A stretch of DNA of 64,000 bases, from positions 1,240,001-1,304,000 of the forward strand of contig NC_059507.1 of the NCBI RefSeq assembly GCF_914767665.1. The letters are read 5' to 3'. This DNA comes from Harmonia axyridis. Taxonomy: Eukaryota > Arthropoda > Insecta > Coleoptera > Coccinellidae. Each line of letters begins with the position of its first letter. Positions within the stretch are counted from its first letter, which is position 1. A model generated the notes under the pieces. It worked only from the letters and a program-made list of their open reading frames with translations. It ran no database searches and was not told the DNA's origin. A program made the position numbers and the translations under genes. Shown here piece by piece: positions 54,133 through 64,000 of this stretch.

Positions 54133-57100
54133 TTAAACCGTCGAGAAAGGTTGATAACGAATCCTGTTCGAAGATGGGCATACCAGACTGAAAAGAAAAA
54201 GTTGTACATAAGAGAATAATAAGTCGACTGATTTATTTTAAAGTTTAAATACTTCTATCGAGGATAATATGAATTCTAAAAGAAGGAATCTACGGTTATC
54301 AGACAGATACAAAACGAAGTGTTTCCGATGAGGTAAAATGAATTTCAGGGATTTTTATTCATAGTTTCTTTCTGATCGCTTGATATTCTATCGGTAAAGG
54401 TGTTATAAAAAAAAAAGTTATATTAGATATTCGAAAACTCGGATCGGTGCTGGATAAGTGTGCATCTATTTTTCCGACCCACAATTTAGATCTGCACTCA
54501 CCCAGTCTAGTTCAGATGTGAAACTGTCCCGAAAGCTGGCGAACAAAGTTATGTCGTCCGTGATGTGTATTAAAAAAGAGGCGCAATGATATTCAATTCA
54601 GGAAGCATCGGTGGAACGAACAAAAAATGAATCAACAACAATCAAAATTATCATTTGAAAACTTATTTGATTTTTCAATATTACATTGAACTGAATCGCC
54701 CCCTAGATATTGATTCAAATATCTCAAATTCTAAATTGATTTTTACGATATCCTTTCAAGGGGGAACACCACCAGTTCAAAATGATATTTCTCCTTACAA
54801 ATCACCGATTTTTTTCATAATTTCTCTAAACAAAAATTCATTACAAAAGAGCCAAAACTCTAATTTTTAAAAAGACTCGTAAAGTACTTCCTTTCGATGG
54901 AAGTTGGAACTATTGTAATATTCCTAACTTGTACGAGAAGGTCACGTGGTGGTGTTCCTCCTTAACTCGTTGAATTTTTGTATTTTGCCCCCCAGTCTAG
55001 AAGAAAACAAAAGAGAGAATTTGTCTTCGACCTTGGGCAGTTAATTTTGGTGTTCTCCTGAGCGTTTCTCTCATGATATTTTGAGGAATTATCCGAGGAA
55101 AAATAAAAGTTTCTATTGAGCAGTTTTGAATTTTGATATATGATAAAAATTCTAAATTTTATGAAAAGATAATAAATCTTGATTATATTATCACCAAAGG
55201 ACTAGAGAAATTGTAATTAGATTGTGTATTAACTATATAAAATATTTATCTTTTTTTGTTTTGGAGACAAATGTTAAAAAAAAAAATAGGGATTTCTGAT
55301 GATGATAAATTCAATAAATCTATTAGAAAAACTAAAACTTAAACAAATAAAAAAACTCATTTGAAATTTTCTCCATTAGAATCGGTGCTTGATATTTTGA
55401 GTTTAAGAAAACTCCGCAATAATTCTAGGAAATACAAGTGCAATCGTGATATCTACATTGAAAATATCAAACTCAAAATCCAATAAATATTCGGTTTATT
55501 CAGCCAATGAGATTTTTCTAAAACATCACTTTATACACAATAAGTACGAGTTTTCCAAAACTGTGGTTTGATACCGTTCAGATTTTATCAGATCGAATAG
55601 GTACATTTCATTATACAGGGTGTTTGGTAAAGATATGTCAAGAAAAATTTTATACTCATTAAAAAACCGATAAAAACGTGAGAGGTTGTCAATTTGAAAT
55701 CAAGAAAAAAAATTGGAACGTAAGAATGAGTAAGTTTCTTTGAAAGCAGTGGCGAAGCTAGAAGGGGACCTGGGGGAACCACCCTTCCCTTAAATATCCA
55801 GGAAATAGGCTTAGAAATATTGGCCCCCATTTCTTGAAAGCTGGCGTCACCACTGTTTGAAAGATGGTCGAAAAAATATTATCGGAACTGTGTTTTAGTC
55901 GAGGAATCGCCTCCCGAATTTTTGACCTATCTTCATCAAACACCCAGTATAAAATTGTTCAATTAGGTAATTCTATTCTTCAGATCATGTTGTGGTTGTG
56001 ACGAAAAAATTATTTTAAATATAACTGCTGTTTACTTAGTTTTTATAAGTGTGTGTAGTTCCGCATATCTTAAAACTCATGAGATTAAAAAATAGGTAAA
56101 ATAGAAAACAATGTGCATACTGGAAAATACTCGGAGAAAAAAATAGGCACATGAAATTGAATAATTTACAGAGTCTTACGTGATACGCTGAAACAATCAA
56201 TGAAAATTGAAATTTTCGACTTTTATCTGCTCCAATATATGCCGATACACGTTTTTTATATCCTTTCTCTGAAAGTGTTTACACAGGTATATATTTTTTT
56301 GCTGTGTTGAATTTTGGTGTATATCGAATCATTTTAAAATAGTGGCTTCTTCCTTATCGAAATTACATTTGTATATGAACTTGTTGTAGGAGGAATTCAA
56401 AGACGGCAATAATCGTTGTATATTACTAAGTGATAGATTTGGAATATTGTTTTGTCTATAGTGAAATTAGACCAATCGAATGAAATGTAAATATCAGGAG
56501 CGCTCCTTTCAAAAACTCCAATCTCGTATTGCTCACAGAAAAAATGAATCGATGTTTTAGAAATATGTTTGAATAAAGATATTTCACACTAGTCCACATG
56601 ATGAAAACAAATATTTCATTGGAAAAGGTAAATGATAGAATATGTATTATGATTAATTTACTCTACTCTAATTGTATAAGACACTTTATTTATTTAAACT
56701 TCCTTTGCCATTTAGGTATTGTTTCGATTGATTCTGAGTAGGGGTGTTTTGATTTATCCCTTCGTGTGTATTACTGATGCAGATCATTATATATTACTGT
56801 GTATTAAGTCTCCAATACTAGTTTTTCTGTAAAATTTGTGATTATCTTCGACAAAATCCTGATTGCAGGTTCAATGTATTGCAATATTAATTATTCTGTC
56901 CAAACCGTCTTTCATATATAATTATATTTATATATACTTAATTTTTCAGTCTCTTTTTGAATCACTTATTTACTGAGATGAAGTCATATTTACTTATATG
57001 TATAAATATTTGTTCATTTTTATTTTTGTTAATTTTTAATTGTATGTATATAAAAGATATCAGATGTAAATATAACCAGACCCTATGGTGTCTGTTGTAG

Positions 57101-57250
57101 TTTGTAAAAATCTAAACTGTTTGGAAAATATGACTTCGGGTTCCTTTTATTCATACATTTTGTTATGCATAAATCATTGTTTTAGAAATGCAAAAATATA
57201 CATTTCTCACTATTACCACTTATTTTATTATAATACCCCCTTTATACAAA
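54133..57250 (+). other. sdt: sdt 3' untranslated region and following intergenic DNA
   Basis: AT-rich, several candidate poly(A) signals (AATAAA at 55102, 55171 and about 57249); I cannot tell which is used. Apart from a MITE at 55616-55947 it holds no feature that I recognise. The next gene, KRR1, is convergent. Confidence 0.55.
55616..55947. mobile_element. MITE-like element with CAGGGTGTTTG termini
   Basis: It begins CAGGGTGTTTGGTAAAG and ends TCAAACACCCAG, flanked by TA on both sides (55614-55615, 55948-55949). No coding capacity. Its ends resemble those of the 50156-50417 element but the interiors differ. Confidence 0.7.
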
Positions 57251-57591
57251 ATAAATTATAAATTCAACATTTATATGGACAATTGGTCTAGAAGTTAAGG
57301 TCCCGTTTTCAAATGCTTACAGCTGTTAGGATCAGGAAGCAAATTTTTTGGTTTTGGCGGGGCCTGTCTCATCATTTTCTATTGGAAAAACAATCACTAG
57401 TGGTGTCTGGAAGAGGCGATAGCCCACAGTAAAAACGCCTATAAAGAACGCAGAAAAAATTCTTTGCAAAAAAAATTACCTGTGATCTAAATATTTGACT
57501 GTCATTCATAGTTTAGGGCAACATAATAGCTAATTGAATACAATCGAAAGGACGATCTAAATAAAAAAATACATGTATACTGATAATAATG

Positions 57592-57597
57592 TTTATT
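57592..57597 (-). promoter_or_regulatory. candidate poly(A) signal of KRR1
   Basis: AATAAA on the minus strand, about 130 bases beyond the KRR1 stop codon. Confidence 0.45.
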
Positions 57598-57725
57598 CAC
57601 GAATAAAAATTAATAATTCATAGAGAACTCCCTAATCGATATCAATTCTACAAAAATAATAATATTAGAAAATATACAAAATAAGGCCGAGGTTTTCATA
57701 ATACATTATTGAATTACGTTTAGAG

Positions 57726-58908
57726 TTACGACTGCAACCTCTTGACACCCTTACGAGCCTTAGCAATTTTAGATTTCAATTCTGCGATATTTATATCTGG
57801 TTTTGTGCTAACTTTAGTTTTAACCGTATCTTTCTCTTCCGGAGGAATGAAGTCCTTATTTCTTCTTTCTTCCCTTTCTTTAGCTGCTACCATTTGTTTT
57901 TCCTCTCTTTCTTTCTGTATCTTAGCCTTCTTAGATTTTTCATCCAAGAAGTAATCTCCAGATTTGATTTGTTTATCCATCTGGAAAAAAAAATCATATA
58001 TTACACTTATTTGCATAATAGGTATAAAAGAAAGTTTTTCACTATGAATGAAGACAATTTTGAAGTAATTAAGTCGAATAATTAAATAATACTACATATA
58101 AAGAAACATAATTTTCAATTGAAAAAATATTCAACAAGGTAGAAAATAAAATACTTACTTCAGTATCAGGTTGCGGTGGAGGGAAGGGATTATAAGGTTT
58201 CTTCTCTTTCTTATTTTTGGGCTTCTTACGTTTACTGATATTTTTGTTAACAAATTTCGGTAAGAACCTTTCCCAATTTTCATTCTTCAATTTTGGATCT
58301 TTCGCCAATTCCCTTTTTATCATTAAGGCTTTAATGTTATATATTGGATGAATGTTTTTCATTGTATCCACAACGATCTTCCTAGCTTGTTGTAAACCTT
58401 TATATGGACCTAATACAGATACTGTATTTCCTTGAACAAGAACATAGCAATTTGTAAGAAGCTCAATAGATTTCAACGTACATCCATCAGGTCCAATTAG
58501 TCGTTGACGCCTCTTAACAAACTTTTGTTTATTTCTTACTAGGTTTCCAATTTTAATGATATCACATCCTAGGTTATCTTGTAATACACGTATCGCCTGC
58601 TCGTACGGCACACTTCTTGATAACAGTTTGATCATGTCTCTTGCTTTCAAGATGATAGCTGGATCCCAGGTCTTTCTTGTAGTTGTGACAGTCATACTTC
58701 CTTCTATAAGATCTAATTTAGCTTTGATGAAATGTTCTCCTAAAGTTTTTTGTACAAGAGGCCAAACCTCTTTCAAGTATTGTTCCTTATATTTGGGAAA
58801 AAGTGTCGCGAACGAACTTTCTTCCAAGAGTCCATGTGGATTATCTTCAGGTTTGAATTCTGGAATTTGCATCTCCCATGCATTGTCGATTGGTTCTTCT
58901 TCAGCCAT
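57726..58908 (-). CDS. KRR1: KRR1 small-subunit processome component
   Basis: Nucleolar KH-domain protein needed for pre-18S rRNA processing and 40S assembly (Drosophila dribble, yeast Krr1). Two exons: 58908-58159 (250 residues, MAEEEPIDNAWEMQIPEFKP) and 57980-57726 (84 residues), joined at phase 0 with GAA|GTAAGT and TTTTTTCCAG|ATG. Residues about 45-115 form a degenerate first KH; 125-190 hold KQKFVKRRQRLIGPDGCTLK and the second KH. Lysine-rich segments lie at 226-238 and through the second exon (IQKEREEKQMVAAKEREERR). 334 residues is slightly shorter than the human protein. I chose Met 58908 over an in-frame ATG 18 bases upstream because MAEEE fits the family start. Confidence 0.95.
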
Positions 58909-59420
58909 TTTCAAAAATATACACACAAAACTCGAATCTATTTAATCCTCTATTTAATAGTCTTTATTTATTGATATTCGCTTTATTTTCATTCGTATTT
59001 CAATCATCGATAAAAACTAACCTTATTTTGAACTAGTTTGTCACATACTTCACAGAACTGAGAACCACAGAATACAAATGTAAAGATGATCTTCTTTCAT
59101 TTCGAGGCCTTCTATCGTGGTTAAGTTCATAAAAATCGAAACAAATATTTCAGCATTTATGCTACTCCGAATATAAAACTGCGACTCTATTTTTTTCTTA
59201 ATAACAAATAATTGAACATTTTATTTTGCATTCGTAATCGATATCCGCGAGTAGAAATCGAATATTTTGAAGATTCGATTATTATTACATTTATCGCAGC
59301 TGTTTTTGACGTTCAATGTCAATATTTGGTAAACAGGGTTAAGAGTTCAAAGAATTAGGATAGGATCAAAGTACCAATTCCATTTAGTAAATTATATGAA
59401 AAAAATTAAAAATTATTAAA
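58909..59420. promoter_or_regulatory. shared promoter region of divergent KRR1 and Etf-QO
   Basis: 512 bases between the two start codons. ATCGATA, the core of the DRE element bound by DREF in Drosophila housekeeping promoters, occurs at 59006-59012 and 59237-59243. No TATA box is obvious at a fitting distance. Transcript starts are not visible in the sequence. Confidence 0.55.
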
Positions 59421-62400
59421 ATGCCTTTTACTCTATATTCATCGTTGAGGGGCGGTATGTAGAGTTTTTTTTATGTTATAATTAACATGAAACAAGGAAT
59501 TATGGATATTTTGATTATAATTAATGATCTATTTCGATATTATCATCATATCTGGCTTATACTGTTGAATCTAATAACAATAATAATAAGAGTTCCTTAG
59601 GGTCATCGGCCGGAGTAAAACTAATATTTTTCCATATATTCATTAGATTATTGTTGAATTGTATTAAATCTCTTGTTAATCTAGTTGTCTCATTGTCATA
59701 TATATATATATTTAACATTACTATGTGCTCAAAATAATAATAACTTAATTCTCTTGGAATGAAATTAAAAAAAGAATATAATATTTTCATTAATGATTCT
59801 AGTATAATATTTAACCATTTTTGGTGCTCTAAAGGAATACTCAATTAGATTAAAACCCTTTCAGTTACTCGAGTTCGTTGCTTGTCAAGAAACTACTCAG
59901 ACAATTTTCCAAAAATAACTACCCACTATACTGTTCATCCCAGAGACAAGGATCAACGATGGAAAGGTAAATCACTTTTCTGATATAATAACAAAATAAC
60001 ATGAAAGCATATTATATTAAGATTGATATTTGTAATAATAAATCTCAGAAAAAAAAAATTTCCTTGCCAGATGTGCCCATGGAAAGATTCTCCGATGAGA
60101 CTGATATATTGATAGTTGGAGGTGGTCCAGCAGGTCTATGTGCTGCTATTAAAGCCAAACAGCTAGCTGAAAAAGATGGTAAAGAAGTTAAAGTCACAGT
60201 GGTTGAAAAAGCATCACAAATTGGTGGACATACTTTATCTGGTGCTGTTATTGAGCCTCATGCCTTAACTGAGTTAATTCCTGACTGGAAAGAAAAAGGA
60301 GCACCTCTAAACACACCTGTAAAAACTGACAAATTTGGATTTTTAACTGAAAAGGGAAGAATAAGTCTACCAGCTGTAAAAGGTACTAGGCTAGACATCA
60401 TATTTTACTGATATTCTGTAACCAGAAATAAAGCTGTGACTGTATTTTCAAAGCCTACTTCGATGTCAATAATTCCTGAATGGACATGTAAAATCTGATT
60501 TAACACTAAGAAAATAGAGCATACATCAATTTTATATGAATTTGTTTCAGGAACGCCTATGTACAATCATGGAAACTATATTGTGAGGTTAGGACATGTT
60601 GTGCAATGGTTAGGAGAACAAGCAGAAAGTATGGGTGTTGAAATTTATCCCGGTTATGCAGCTTCTGAAGTCCTTTACCATGAAGATGGAAGTGTAAAGG
60701 GTATTGCAACAAATGACGTTGGTATCGCGAAAGATGGCAGCCCAAAAGCTAATTTCGAGAGAGGAATGGAACTACATGCAAAGTGTACAATTTTCGCCGA
60801 GGGCTGTCATGGGCATTTATCGAAGCAGATAATAAAAAAATTCAACTTGAGAACACATGCGGAGCCACAGACTTACGGTTTAGGTAATTGAAAATTGCTA
60901 TTCTATGAATACGTTACGTTGAATAAAAAGATTATCGATAATAATAATTGTTCAGGTATCAAAGAAATGTGGGAGATAGACCCTGCCAAGCACGCTCCCG
61001 GAACAGTTGAACATACATTTGGTTGGCCTTTGGACCCCCACACTTATGGAGGATCATTCCTATATCACTTGAATGATGCAACTCCACTTATTGTTGTTGG
61101 TTTCGTTGTTGGATTAGACTACACCAATCCTTATATAAGTCCATTCAGAGAATTCCAACGATTCAAACTCCATCCCTCTGTAAGATCGATATTTGAAGGT
61201 GGAAAAAGAATAGCTTATGGGGCAAGAGCGATTAACGAAGGCGGTTTTCAATCTCTGCCCAAACTCACATTCCCTGGAGGTTGTTTGGTAGGATGCGCAG
61301 CTGGGTTTTTGAATGTACCGAAAATTAAAGGTGAAAAATTGTTATTTTCTTGTAAAGGGTTTCCCAATAAGTGGTTCCAAAGTTCAAAGGTGTTAAATCA
61401 CAAGATCTAGTTGGACAATTGTTATCAGAGAAAGTTCTTCATGACAACCTAAAAGAGCTTTAGTCTTGTGAACTGTTACTGCAAAATTTTTATCATTTTT
61501 GTAATGAATTTTAACAATTGCAATGCGTCGTTGAAGCATGCATCTTTCCATTTTTAGCAATGACATAGTTTTCACTTGTCAAATGTCAAAAGTTGACAGC
61601 TTCAAAAGTGACAGCTGTCCAGATAGTGAGCCATTCAAAATTACACCTCTTATTGGAAAACCCTGTATACACAAAGTACTTACCCTCAATTTTCTTCAAA
61701 ATCTATGATATTTTATTCATTTTAAGGTACCCACAATGCAATGAGAAGTGGAATGCTGGCAGCTGAGAGTGTCTACGAAACAATTCAAACTGATGAGAAA
61801 GATACGATTGGTTATGAACCTAAAATATACGAAGATAAGATCAAGAACAGCCCGATTTGGAAAGAACTCAAGGCAGTCAGAAATATAAGACCCAGTTTTC
61901 ACAACAGATTTGGTTTGTATGGAGGAGTGGCTTACAGTGGATTCTCGGTTCTCACTGGTGGAAGAGAACCGTGGACTTTTTCACATGGAGGTAAGTTGAA
62001 TAGGTAACTACCAACTTAAGAAAAATTTGAAATAGGAGAGGATCTATTGTGTGTTATAAGATATCTTCTTCTTCTTGATAGTGCCAATCCGTTATCGGAT
62101 ATTGGAGACCATTCTGGCATTCTGGTATAAGATATCAATAAAGTTTATTTGAAACTTGATTGTGAAATAAATAGTTTTGTTCATTAACTAATTAGTTCAT
62201 ACAAATAAAAATGAAATTGTATTACTAAATTATATTGAATGCATTATTTTTCTCTACAAAGTCACAAAAGTTTTGGAGTTTGAATATTATTATCTCAATA
62301 TGAGTCAAAGGTCAAGTGTCGAATGCATAAGAGATTAGATTTGTTTTAATTTTCGTAACTGCTTCTTCAACCGTTTTAGTTATTCTATGAGGAAATAATG

Positions 62401-63469
62401 AAAATTGTGTGAAATTTGCAGTATTTTCCCATATTATTTTTTTTTATACATTTATTAAATATATGCTTTTATTTTTGTAAAAATGTTATTATTGAAAGCC
62501 GCCAATTAATTTATAATATAATGTTTTTCAGCTGCCGATCACACTCGTCTCAAGCCAGCAGCTCAGTGCAAGAAAATAGAATACCCCAAGCCAGATGGAA
62601 AGATCAGTTTTGATCTTTTGTCTTCTGTAGCTCTGAGCGGTACTAACCATGAAGGCGATCAGCCAGCCCATTTGACTTTAATGGATGATACAGTCCCGGT
62701 TAAGACGAATTTGACCATTTACGATGGCCCTGAAGCCAGGTTTTGTCCTGCAGGTAATTGCAATGAACTAGAAGGTTTTCTAATAGGAGGTTTCATTTTT
62801 GATACACACAGATTCGATTCTTCACATCATTAAATTGTCCCAACAGGCCAACCTGAATTTTTGTCTACATTACGGGCTATATTCTAAGTTCTTCTTGATA
62901 AACTCACAAGGTTTCGATTACACATTCTTAACTTGCCCCAAAAGCTCAAATTTTTCCACCAGTTTCACTATTGCCGGTCAAGAAGATACTACCATTAACT
63001 GCTTTAGTCTTGTGAACTGAAACTGCAAAATTTTCACCATTTTTCTAGCGAATTTCAACAATTTTAGTGTAGGCATAGATGTACTTGTCAAATGTCGAAA
63101 GATGACAGCTTCAAAAGTGACAACTGTCCCTATAGCAGGCTATTCAAAATGTCACCTCTTATTGGAACCCCTTTAGTTGTTGTTTTTAATATAACTAAAG
63201 GTTTAAACAAACTTTTTCAATATGAACAGGACAAGTTCCATTTTCTCATTTTATTTTTGAATACTTGAATATTTTTGTGTATGATTTTTTTAAATTAATT
63301 TTAAGGTGTCTATGAGTATGTCCCCCTAGAATCTGGCGATGGACAACGACTTCAAATCAATGCCCAGAACTGTGTTCATTGTAAAACTTGTGATATCAAA
63401 GATCCGACTCAAAATATAAACTGGGTTGTACCAGAAGGTGGCGGTGGACCAGCTTACAATGGAATGTAA
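59421..63469 (+). CDS. Etf-QO: electron transfer flavoprotein-ubiquinone oxidoreductase (ETFDH)
   Basis: Mitochondrial inner-membrane flavoprotein passing electrons from ETF (fatty acid, amino acid and choline oxidation) to ubiquinone. Exons: 59421-59454, 59865-59966, 60071-60382, 60551-60883, 60956-61330, 61727-61990, 62532-62753, 63306-63469; every junction is phase 1, total 601 residues (human about 617). The N terminus MPFTLYSSLRGVTRVRCLSR is basic and hydroxylated, as in a mitochondrial targeting peptide. FAD-binding VGGGPAG lies at 61-67, then IGGHTLSGA and GNYIVRLGHVVQWLGEQAE. The 4Fe-4S ligands are Cys545, 570, 573 and 576 (NCVHCKTC). The C terminus VVPEGGGGPAYNGM is identical to the human end. 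The 34-base first exon is inferred from phase and targeting character. Confidence 0.95.
61355..61665 (-). mobile_element. family-B transposon deletion derivative in Etf-QO intron 5
   Basis: Inverted ends AAAGGGTTTCCCAATAAGTG and CACCTCTTATTGGAAAACCC, flanked by TA at 61353-61354 and 61666-61667. Inside, the minus strand keeps the start MERCMLQRRIAIVKIHYKND and a short C-terminal piece; nearly the whole gene is deleted (311 bases remain). Confidence 0.85.
62069..62135. repeat. short retroelement-like fragment in Etf-QO intron 6
   Basis: CTTCTTCTTGATAGTGCCAA then TCCGTTATCGGATATTGGAG resembles a sequence widespread in insect genomes, probably a non-LTR retroelement piece. I recall the motif but cannot confirm the family here. 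Confidence 0.35.
63001..63172 (-). mobile_element. family-B transposon end fragment in Etf-QO intron 7
   Basis: It matches one end of the 61355-61665 element (TTTAGTCTTGTGAACTG ... GATGACAGCTTCAAAAGTGA ... CACCTCTTATTGGAACCCCT). The other terminus is missing. Confidence 0.7.
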
Positions 63470-63706
63470 ATTAGAAGAAGCTTCCCAATATTTTGATAGG
63501 ATGGAAAACTGCTTTGAGAGATTTTTATGTATACACAATTCCTGTTTCAAAATAGCTAAATGTTGTTTTTATGGAGATTTTTCCTGTATTAGCTATTGTA
63601 TATATATTTATAGTGATTGAAAGACCTAAACATATTTTTGTACATTATACAATCAGGTTATATAATTTTTTATATCAGCTGTTCATTAATATACAAATAT
63701 GGACCG

Positions 63707-63712
63707 AATAAA
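63707..63712 (+). promoter_or_regulatory. poly(A) signal of Etf-QO
   Basis: AATAAA 238 bases after the stop codon, in an otherwise feature-poor 3' region. Confidence 0.55.
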
Positions 63713-63778
63713 TCGATGAACTTTCAGAATAGTGTTTTTCTCTAATTCTGTGGTTATTCCGTTCATTCTTCCACATCT

Positions 63779-63990
63779 TGTAGAACAAATCGTGCGAGAA
63801 TATATCAGAAACGCACAGTTTTCATGGTTATATTTTATTATTCTATGTTGGTACTCCGAACTTTCCGCCACGGATTTATATGCCAATTCATCAATTTGCC
63901 ATAAAGAAATCAGTTCTGCCAACCAACATTTTTCAATGCAAAAATCACTAAATGATATTTATGGAAATATTTCATTAATTTCAATGAAAA
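63779..63990. repeat. dispersed repeat, second copy of 51955-52105
   Basis: TTGTAGAACAAATCGTGCGA ... TCATGGTTATATTTTATTAT ... GATATTTATGGAAATATTTC aligns with the copy in the sdt intron, with an additional internal stretch here. The right border may lie outside the window. Confidence 0.7.
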
Positions 63991-64000
63991 TGCAATGAAT

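Noticed and set aside
57894..58085. ORFs opposite the KRR1 exons
   Set aside because: Antisense shadows of a well-conserved gene.

Overview
This is a window of insect nuclear DNA. It has AT-rich long introns with GT-AG borders, many IS630-Tc1-mariner transposons, a divergent ionotropic receptor (IR) family and insect-type orthologues. The order cannot be fixed from sequence alone; a beetle is my guess, nothing more.

The + strand from the left edge to 54132 is dominated by one gene, stardust (sdt; vertebrate PALS1/MPP5), the MAGUK scaffold of the Crumbs apical polarity complex. I could place twelve constitutive or near-constitutive coding exons from 5008 to the TAG at 54130-54132, all joining in phase and giving at least 1056 residues: an N-terminal low-complexity region, an AVDVPD (ECR1, PAR-6-binding type) region, L27 domains, PDZ, SH3, HOOK and guanylate kinase-like domains. 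A further exon at 125-206 fits as an alternative N-terminal path, and one at 34784-34924 is only a candidate. The first coding exon is outside the window.

The sdt introns carry most of the other content. They hold six rosa-type (DD41D) elements, five of which share one internal deletion. They hold five mariner (DD34D) copies plus remnants, a Tc1-like copy, and fragments of other transposases. There is a young BEL/Pao retrotransposon (24036-28324) with identical LTRs and a 5-bp target duplication, but no reverse transcriptase. Several long palindromes lie there, the largest at 5306-7301 and 8863-10386. A four-unit tandem array (33047-33675) repeats the 3' splice site and first codons of an sdt exon. 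The intron 39865-46985 contains a nested tandem array of three intronless divergent IR genes, the middle one broken by a single stop.

Right of sdt is a convergent KRR1 gene (57726-58908, minus strand; ribosomal small-subunit processome). Across a short AT-rich intergenic region with two ATCGATA elements lies a divergent Etf-QO/ETFDH gene (59421-63469, plus strand; electron transfer flavoprotein-ubiquinone oxidoreductase). Its eight exons appear complete, and small transposon fragments sit in its introns.

The KRR1/Etf-QO pair looks like ordinary housekeeping genes with a shared promoter region. The sdt locus is unusual for its load of palindromes and deletion-derivative transposons, its nested chemoreceptor cluster, and its repeated splice acceptor.
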